A program made the translations under genes and the position numbers. Of a DNA stretch of 64,000 bases, positions 57,608 to 64,000 are shown piece after piece (position 1 is the first letter of the stretch; every line of letters begins with the position of its first letter). This stretch comes from Cupriavidus yeoncheonensis. GTDB taxonomy: Bacteria > Pseudomonadota > Gammaproteobacteria > Burkholderiales > Burkholderiaceae. Location: NCBI RefSeq assembly GCF_905397275.1, contig NZ_CAJPUY010000001.1, forward strand, positions 62,001 through 126,000, read 5' to 3'. Below the pieces are notes generated by a model that saw only the letters and a list, made by a program, of their open reading frames with translations, had not been told where the DNA came from and searched no databases.

Positions 57608-58843
57608 TTGGATCCCAGAGCTACTTCCAACACCGAACCGTCACGTGCCATTCTCGTCGGCGTGGATTTCGGCAAGCACGACTTTCAGGAAAGCCTGAGC
57701 GAACTTGCCCTGTTGACCACCACCGCGGGCTCCATGCCCGTGCATACGCTGACCGGCAAGCGCTCGCGGCCGGACCCTGCGCTGTTCATCGGCTCGGGCA
57801 AGGCCGAGGAGCTGAAGGAGGCCGCGGATGCGCTCGATGCCGACATCGTGGTGTTCAACCATGCCTTGAGCCCGGCACAGCAACGTAACCTGGAACGCTT
57901 TCTCCAGCGCCATGTGATCGACCGTACCGGCCTGATCCTGGATATCTTCGCGCAGCGCGCGCAGAGCCATGTGGGCAAGGTGCAGGTGGAGCTGGCGCAG
58001 GTCCAGTACCAGGCGTCGCGCCTGGTTCGTGCGTGGAGCCACCTGGAGCGGCAGAAGGGGGGTATCGGCATGCGGGGCGGCCCGGGCGAGCGCCAGCTGG
58101 AACTGGACCGTCGGATGCTCGATACCAGGGCCAAGCGGCTGAAGACCGACCTTGCCCGCCTGCAGCGGCAGCACAGCACGCAGCGGCGTGCCCGCGCGCG
58201 CAACGAGACCTTGAGCATTTCGCTGGTTGGCTATACCAACGCCGGCAAGTCGACGCTGTTCAATGCATTGACCAAGGCCGGCGCCTATGCGGCCGACCAG
58301 CTCTTCGCGACGCTGGATACCACGTCGCGCCGGATGTTCCTGGACGGGCTCGGCAACGTGGTGCTTTCGGATACGGTCGGCTTTATCCGCGACCTGCCTA
58401 CGCAGCTCGTCGAGGCGTTCCGCGCGACGCTCGACGAAACCGTGCATGCCGACTTGCTGCTGCATGTCGTGGACGCCTCGAGCCCGGTGCGTCATGAACA
58501 GATCGAGCAGGTGAACCGGGTGCTGGCGGAAATCGAAGCCTCCGGCATTCCGCAGATCGTTGTGATGAACAAGATCGATGCCGCGCCGGAATTGCAGGAG
58601 CAGGGCGCCCGTGTCGAACGCGACGAAAGCGGCGTTCCGACGCGCGTATTTCTGAGCGCCCGCGAGGGCGTAGGCCTGGATGCACTGCGGGAGTCCATCG
58701 TTGAAGTCGCGCAGTGGCTGGCAAACCTGCCGCCCGAGCCCGCGCCGTTCGATCTGCGGCTGTCGGAGCAGGGCCCGCGCGCGGACGATGACGGAATCGA
58801 CTGGGACGAGCGGCGCGATCCGGATGATCGCGTCCCGTCCTGA
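57608..58843 (+). CDS. hflX: GTPase HflX
   Basis: A 411-residue ribosome-associated GTPase that splits or rescues stalled ribosomes. HflX N-terminal domain with TGKRSRPDPALFIGSGKAEEL, a coiled region with GGIGMRGGPGE, then the G domain with GYTNAGKST, DTVGFIRDLP and NKID. The start is uncertain: TTG at 57608 gives MDPRATSNTEPSRAILVG, but no ribosome-binding site is obvious and the frame is open upstream. It lies 254 bases after hfq. Confidence 0.92.
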   Translation: MDPRATSNTEPSRAILVGVDFGKHDFQESLSELALLTTTAGSMPVHTLTGKRSRPDPALFIGSGKAEELKEAADALDADIVVFNHALSPAQQRNLERFLQRHVIDRTGLILDIFAQRAQSHVGKVQVELAQVQYQASRLVRAWSHLERQKGGIGMRGGPGERQLELDRRMLDTRAKRLKTDLARLQRQHSTQRRARARNETLSISLVGYTNAGKSTLFNALTKAGAYAADQLFATLDTTSRRMFLDGLGNVVLSDTVGFIRDLPTQLVEAFRATLDETVHADLLLHVVDASSPVRHEQIEQVNRVLAEIEASGIPQIVVMNKIDAAPELQEQGARVERDESGVPTRVFLSAREGVGLDALRESIVEVAQWLANLPPEPAPFDLRLSEQGPRADDDGIDWDERRDPDDRVPS

Positions 58844-58903
58844 TCCATATCGGCGGGATTCGCGGCCGGATTCCGCGATTTGGCCAAAAGTGGCGCAGAT
58901 GAC

Positions 58904-58912
58904 TGCTAGAAT
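58904..58912 (+). promoter_or_regulatory. Internal extended -10 promoter before hflK
   Basis: TGCTAGAAT, about 37 bases before the hflK ATG, with no clear -35. It would allow hflKC expression independent of hfq-hflX. Confidence 0.5.
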
Positions 58913-58948
58913 CCCCCTGTTACAAACTTCCCCGGACCCGTGCACTTC

Positions 58949-60328
58949 ATGCCCCAGTTCTCCCGGAATCCTGAATCGAGCCTGACCCCGGGCGGCCGAT
59001 TTCCGCTGCGTGCGGGATGGCAGCGCCTGCGCGCAATCTTCTCGCTGAACGATCCTCGCTGGGGACGCGACGGCCAGGATGAGGATGACAAGGACAGCCG
59101 CGCGAACGATCGTGACGGGAACCGTCAGCAGAACCAGCGGCCGCAGGACGGTCCGCCCGATCTCGACGAACTCTGGCGCGACTTCAACCGGCGGCTGAAC
59201 GGACTGCTCGGACGCAAGGAGAACGGTGGCGGCGGCAACCAGGGCCTCGGCGGGCCGCGCGTGCCCGGCAAGGGCTCCGGCGTGGGTCTTGGCGTGGTGG
59301 TGGCCGCAGTGGTCGCCATCTGGCTGGCCAGCGGTTTTTTCATGGTGCAGGAAGGCCAGACCGCGGTGATCCTGCAGTTCGGCAAGTTCAAGTACTCGAC
59401 GGGCCCTGGTATCAACTGGCGCCTGCCCTGGCCGATTCAATCGGCCGAGGTCGTCAACCTGTCGGGCGTGCGATCGGTGGAAGTGGGGCGCTCCACGTCG
59501 ATCAAGGACAGCAACCTGAAGGACTCGTCGATGCTGACGCAGGACGAGAACATCATCGACGTCCGCTTCACGGTCCAGTACGACATCCAGGACGCCAGCG
59601 AATTCCTGTTCTTCAACAAGACCGATCGTGGCGGCGACGAGGAACTCGTGACGCAGGCCGCCGAAACCTCGGTGCGCGAGATCGTCGGCCGCAACAAGAT
59701 GGACGCGGTGCTGTACGAGAACCGCGAGCAGATCGCGCAGGGGCTGGCCAAGTCGATCCAGTCGATCCTGACCGCATACAAGACCGGCATCCGCGTCATC
59801 TCGGTCAACGTGCAGAGCGTGCAGCCGCCCGAGCAGGTGCAGGCCGCGTTCGATGACGTGAACAAGGCCAGCCAGGATCGCGAGCGTGCGATCAGCGAAG
59901 GCCAGGCCTATGCAAACGACGTGATTCCGCGCGCCAAGGGTACGGCCGCGCGGCTGAAGGAGGAATCCGAAGCCTACCGCGCCCGCGTGGTGGCACAGGC
60001 CGAGGGTGATGCTTCGCGGTTCCGTTCGGTGCAGGGCGAATATGCCAAGGCACCGCAGGTGACGCGCGACCGCATCTATATCGAGACCATGCAGCAGATC
60101 TACGCCAATTCGACCAAGGTGCTCGTGGATGCGCGCCAGGGCAGCAACCTTCTGTATCTCCCGCTCGACAAGCTGATGGCGCAGGCCCAGGCCCAGGCCG
60201 ATGGCCGCGGCACACCGTCGCCATCCCAGCCGGCCAGCGGTGCCGGCACGCAGGCACCGGCGCAGGATTCGGCCGCCGATATCCGGTCGCGCGAATCCCT
60301 GCGCAACCGTGACCGCGATTCGCGCTGA
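58949..60328 (+). CDS. hflK: FtsH protease activity modulator HflK
   Basis: A 459-residue SPFH-domain protein. A charged, Asp/Arg/Gly-rich N-terminal part, one transmembrane helix at about residues 112-132 (GLGVVVAAVVAIWLASGFF), then the SPFH/band 7 domain and a Gln/Ala-rich tail. With HflC it forms a large membrane cage around FtsH. The ATG at 58949 is preferred; a GTG at 58940 is in frame. The hflC ATG follows 10 bases after its stop. Confidence 0.95.
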   Translation: MPQFSRNPESSLTPGGRFPLRAGWQRLRAIFSLNDPRWGRDGQDEDDKDSRANDRDGNRQQNQRPQDGPPDLDELWRDFNRRLNGLLGRKENGGGGNQGLGGPRVPGKGSGVGLGVVVAAVVAIWLASGFFMVQEGQTAVILQFGKFKYSTGPGINWRLPWPIQSAEVVNLSGVRSVEVGRSTSIKDSNLKDSSMLTQDENIIDVRFTVQYDIQDASEFLFFNKTDRGGDEELVTQAAETSVREIVGRNKMDAVLYENREQIAQGLAKSIQSILTAYKTGIRVISVNVQSVQPPEQVQAAFDDVNKASQDRERAISEGQAYANDVIPRAKGTAARLKEESEAYRARVVAQAEGDASRFRSVQGEYAKAPQVTRDRIYIETMQQIYANSTKVLVDARQGSNLLYLPLDKLMAQAQAQADGRGTPSPSQPASGAGTQAPAQDSAADIRSRESLRNRDRDSR

Positions 60329-60338
60329 GGAGACCGTC

Positions 60339-61250
60339 ATGAACCGACTGATTTCCTTCGCGATCGGCGCTTTCATCCTGCTGGCCGTGGCATCTTCGAT
60401 GATGTTCGTGGTGGACCAGCGCCAGTACGCCGTGGTGTTCGCATTTGGCGAGATCAAGCAGATCGTGCGCGAGCCCGGCCTGCACTTCAAGCTGCCGCCG
60501 CCGCTGCAGAACGTGGTGTTCATGGACCGTCGCCTGCAGACCATTGACGTTGCCGCCAGCGAGCGCTTCCTGACTGCCGAGAAGAAGAGCATGGTGGTGG
60601 ACTGGTTCGTCAAATGGCGCATTACGGAGCCGCGCAAGTTCTACGTGGCCTTTGGCGGTAATGTGCGCGGAGCCCAGGACCGCATGACCCAGCGTATCGA
60701 TGCCGTGGCGCGCGAGGAATTCGGCAAGCGCACCGTGGCCGACGTTGTCGCCGGCGAGCGCGAGAAGGTCATGCAGAACATTCGCGCCGGCATGGCGGAG
60801 TACGCGCAGTCGGTCGGCGTCGAGATCCTCGACGTGCGGCTCAAGCGCGTGGACCTGCTGCCGGCCATCAGCGAGTCGGTGTACCGCCGCATGGAAGCCG
60901 AGCGCAAGCGCGTGGCCAACGAGCTGCGTTCGACCGGTGCTGCCGAGGGCGAGAAGATCCGCGCCGATGCCGACCGCCAGCGTGAGGTGGTGCTGGCGGA
61001 AGCCTATCGCGATGCGCAGGTGATCAAGGGTGAGGGCGATGCCAAGTCGTCGCAGATCTATGCTGATGCCTTTGGCAGGGATCCGCAGTTCGCGCAGTTC
61101 TGGCGCAGCATGGAAGCCTATCGCAATACCTTCCGCGACAAGCGCGACATCATGGTGCTGGAACCGAATTCGGACTTCTTCCGGTATATGCGCTCCAGCG
61201 GCGGTGCCGCGGCTCCGGCGACGGGCGGCGCGTCCGGAGGACGGCGCTAG
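60339..61250 (+). CDS. hflC: FtsH protease activity modulator HflC
   Basis: A 303-residue SPFH-domain membrane protein: N-terminal transmembrane helix (about 5-25), SPFH domain and coiled coil (RRMEAERKRVANELRSTGAAEGEKIRADADRQ-like pattern). Partner of HflK. ATG at 60339 preceded by GAGGAGA. It ends at a terminator. The small DUF2065 gene often found after hflC in relatives is not seen. Confidence 0.96.
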   Translation: MNRLISFAIGAFILLAVASSMMFVVDQRQYAVVFAFGEIKQIVREPGLHFKLPPPLQNVVFMDRRLQTIDVAASERFLTAEKKSMVVDWFVKWRITEPRKFYVAFGGNVRGAQDRMTQRIDAVAREEFGKRTVADVVAGEREKVMQNIRAGMAEYAQSVGVEILDVRLKRVDLLPAISESVYRRMEAERKRVANELRSTGAAEGEKIRADADRQREVVLAEAYRDAQVIKGEGDAKSSQIYADAFGRDPQFAQFWRSMEAYRNTFRDKRDIMVLEPNSDFFRYMRSSGGAAAPATGGASGGRR

Positions 61251-61277
61251 CGAGACCGCTGAATTTGTGGCGAGGTG

Positions 61278-61305
61278 ACAAAACCCCGGCTTGCCGGGGT
61301 TTTGT
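61278..61305 (+). terminator. Terminator after hflC
   Basis: A 12-bp stem (61278-61289 with 61294-61305), loop CTTG, with TTTT inside the 3' arm. 28 bases after the hflC stop. Confidence 0.85.
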
Positions 61306-61422
61306 CCGGCTGGGGCTCGGCGCCTGAAGTGACGGCGCGGACGCGCGCCGGCCGTATCCGATTCGCCGGGTGTGCAGGCTGGTGCCTGCCCGCAAACGTG
61401 TCATACAGAGAAGAGATTCATC

Positions 61423-62574
61423 ATGTCCAACCATTGGCTGCTGCCAGAAAACATTGCCGACGTCCTGCCGTCGGAGGCCCGCAAGATCGAGGAATTGCGC
61501 CGCCGCATGCTGGACCTGTTCCGCACCTACGGTTATGAGCTGGTCATGCCGCCGATGCTGGAATACCTGGAGTCGCTGCTGACCGGAACCGGGCATGACC
61601 TGGACCTGCGCACGCTCAAGCTGGTGGACCAGTTGTCCGGCCGCACGATGGGCCTGCGCGCCGATATCACGCCGCAGGTGGCGCGCATCGATGCCCATCT
61701 GCTGAACCGTCCCGGCGTGACGCGCCTGTGCTATGCGGGCAACGTCCTGCACGCGCGCCCGGCCGGGTTCCACGCCACCCGCGAGCCGATTCAGGTCGGT
61801 ACCGAAATCTATGGCCATGCAGGCCTGGAGGCCGACGTCGAGATCCAGGAACTGATGCTGGCCGCGCTGCAGGCGGCGGGCCTGTCGGATATCCGCATCG
61901 ACCTGTGCCATGCCGGCATCCTCGAGGCGTTGCTGGAAGGCCTGCCGTCGATCCGCCGGATCGAAGAGGCCCTGTTCGCGGCCCTGGAAACCAAGGATAG
62001 CTCTGCACTGCGCGAGATCACGCAAGGCATGCCTCAGACCGAGCGCGAAGCCCTGCTGGCGCTGCCGACGCTGTACGGCGGAGTCGAGGTTCTCGACCGC
62101 GCGCGTGCCACGCTGCCCGCCAGCCCGGCGATCGGGCGCGCACTGGATGAACTCGCGGCACTGGCGACGCAGGTGCGCGGCGCGAGCGTCAATATCGACC
62201 TGTCCGATCTGCGCGGCTACCATTATCACAGCGGTGTGATGTTTACGGCGTATGTGGCGGGGCTGCCGAACTACGTGGCGCGCGGGGGTCGGTATGACAA
62301 GGTTGGCGAGGCCTTTGGCCGCGCGCGTCCGGCCACCGGTTTCTCGCTGGATCTGCGTGAGGTGGCGGCACTGTCACCGATCGAAGTGCGCGCCCAGGCC
62401 GTTTTCGCACCCTGGGATGCCGATCCGGCGCTTCGTGCCGCCATCGTGGCGCTGCGGGCTGCGGGGGAGATCGTGATCCAGTCGCTGCCCGGGCATACCA
62501 ATGAACTCGATGAGTTCAACTGCGACCGGCAACTCGTGCGCCAGGAAGCTGGCTGGGTTGTTGTGCCGCGATGA
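61423..62574 (+). CDS. hisZ: ATP phosphoribosyltransferase regulatory subunit HisZ
   Basis: A 383-residue paralog of the histidyl-tRNA synthetase catalytic core. It lacks the anticodon-binding domain and serves as the allosteric subunit of the short-form HisG in histidine biosynthesis. Class II fold motifs are recognisable ([24 protein letters not shown]) but diverge at catalytic positions. The ATG at 61423 is preferred to an in-frame start 17 codons upstream. It is separated from hflC by a terminator and precedes purA by 86 bases, the usual betaproteobacterial order. Confidence 0.95.
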   Translation: MSNHWLLPENIADVLPSEARKIEELRRRMLDLFRTYGYELVMPPMLEYLESLLTGTGHDLDLRTLKLVDQLSGRTMGLRADITPQVARIDAHLLNRPGVTRLCYAGNVLHARPAGFHATREPIQVGTEIYGHAGLEADVEIQELMLAALQAAGLSDIRIDLCHAGILEALLEGLPSIRRIEEALFAALETKDSSALREITQGMPQTEREALLALPTLYGGVEVLDRARATLPASPAIGRALDELAALATQVRGASVNIDLSDLRGYHYHSGVMFTAYVAGLPNYVARGGRYDKVGEAFGRARPATGFSLDLREVAALSPIEVRAQAVFAPWDADPALRAAIVALRAAGEIVIQSLPGHTNELDEFNCDRQLVRQEAGWVVVPR

Positions 62575-62626
62575 GCCTTGATACCGGTCATTTGCCCAAA
62601 AAGCAGGAATCGACCGGCAACGAGAG

Positions 62627-62632
62627 TAGAAT
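62627..62632 (+). promoter_or_regulatory. Possible -10 element of purA
   Basis: TAGAAT about 28 bases before the purA ATG, without a matching -35. AT-rich sequence follows. Confidence 0.35.
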
Positions 62633-62642
62633 ACGTTTTTAA

Positions 62643-64000
<1,358 letters not shown>

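Overview
The window is a GC-rich (roughly two-thirds G+C) chromosomal segment of a betaproteobacterium. Protein sequences and gene neighbourhoods (surE-pcm-nlpD-rpoS; ndk-rlmN-pilW-rodZ-ispG-hisS-yfgM-bamB-der-hfq-hflX-hflK-hflC-hisZ-purA; trxA-rho) point to Burkholderiales, most likely Cupriavidus or close to Ralstonia. Almost all of it is core genome. The clear exceptions are one IS110-family insertion sequence (about 18790-20357) and a catabolic/transport block at 26.8-37.7 kb.

Layout. 0-11.4 kb: NlpC/P60 hydrolase, patatin-like lipoprotein, gltX, two tandem tRNA-Ala/Glu/Asp clusters, a MATE exporter, a GT39-type glycosyltransferase, ribosomal protein L31 type B, an MtfA-like metallopeptidase, rho and trxA. 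11.9-18.8 kb: a small unknown gene followed by addB and addA, which overlap by four bases and encode a RecBCD-like helicase-nuclease. 18.8-20.4 kb: an IS110 element (IS1111-like layout) with a long structured non-coding right end. 20.8-26.7 kb: B12-dependent ribonucleotide reductase nrdJ, dnaX, a YbaB/EbfC protein and recR. 26.8-30.0 kb: LysR regulator, CaiB/BaiF CoA-transferase and HMG-CoA-lyase-type enzyme, then an orphan Bug binding protein and a nitrate/sulfonate-type ABC importer up to 34.1 kb. 34.1-37.7 kb: TctE/TctD-like two-component system divergent from a trimeric porin. 37.9-46.8 kb: quinone oxidoreductase, surE-pcm-nlpD-rpoS with a PolB-like exonuclease, an EEP-family enzyme, rlmD and a YccA-type membrane protein. 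47.2-64 kb: the long housekeeping array from ndk to purA; purA lacks only the last base of its stop codon at the window edge.

How the parts work together. gltX lies next to the genes for its tRNA-Glu substrate. nlpD leads into rpoS, as in many proteobacteria. pilW, rodZ, yfgM and bamB serve envelope assembly beside ispG and hisS. hfq is followed by hflX and hflKC, the RNA chaperone and FtsH-modulator cluster. dnaX, ybaB and recR form the classic replication/recombination trio. The CoA-transferase and lyase suggest activation and C-C cleavage of a carboxylic acid that cannot be named from sequence.

The most notable observation is in the insertion sequence. Its downstream non-coding region can fold into an internal loop between two perfect 8-bp stems. 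One arm of this loop (20061-20070) is exactly complementary to the chromosomal sequence right of the element. The other arm (20097-20104) is identical to the sequence at its left edge. Together the arms read out a single 18-base site with a shared GG centre, as expected for a seekRNA/bridge RNA that guided this insertion. Other points of interest: a terminator-like hairpin in the gltX leader, probable leaderless transcripts for dnaX and surE, a palindrome inside the likely hfq promoter, and degenerate 12-bp repeats before nrdJ.
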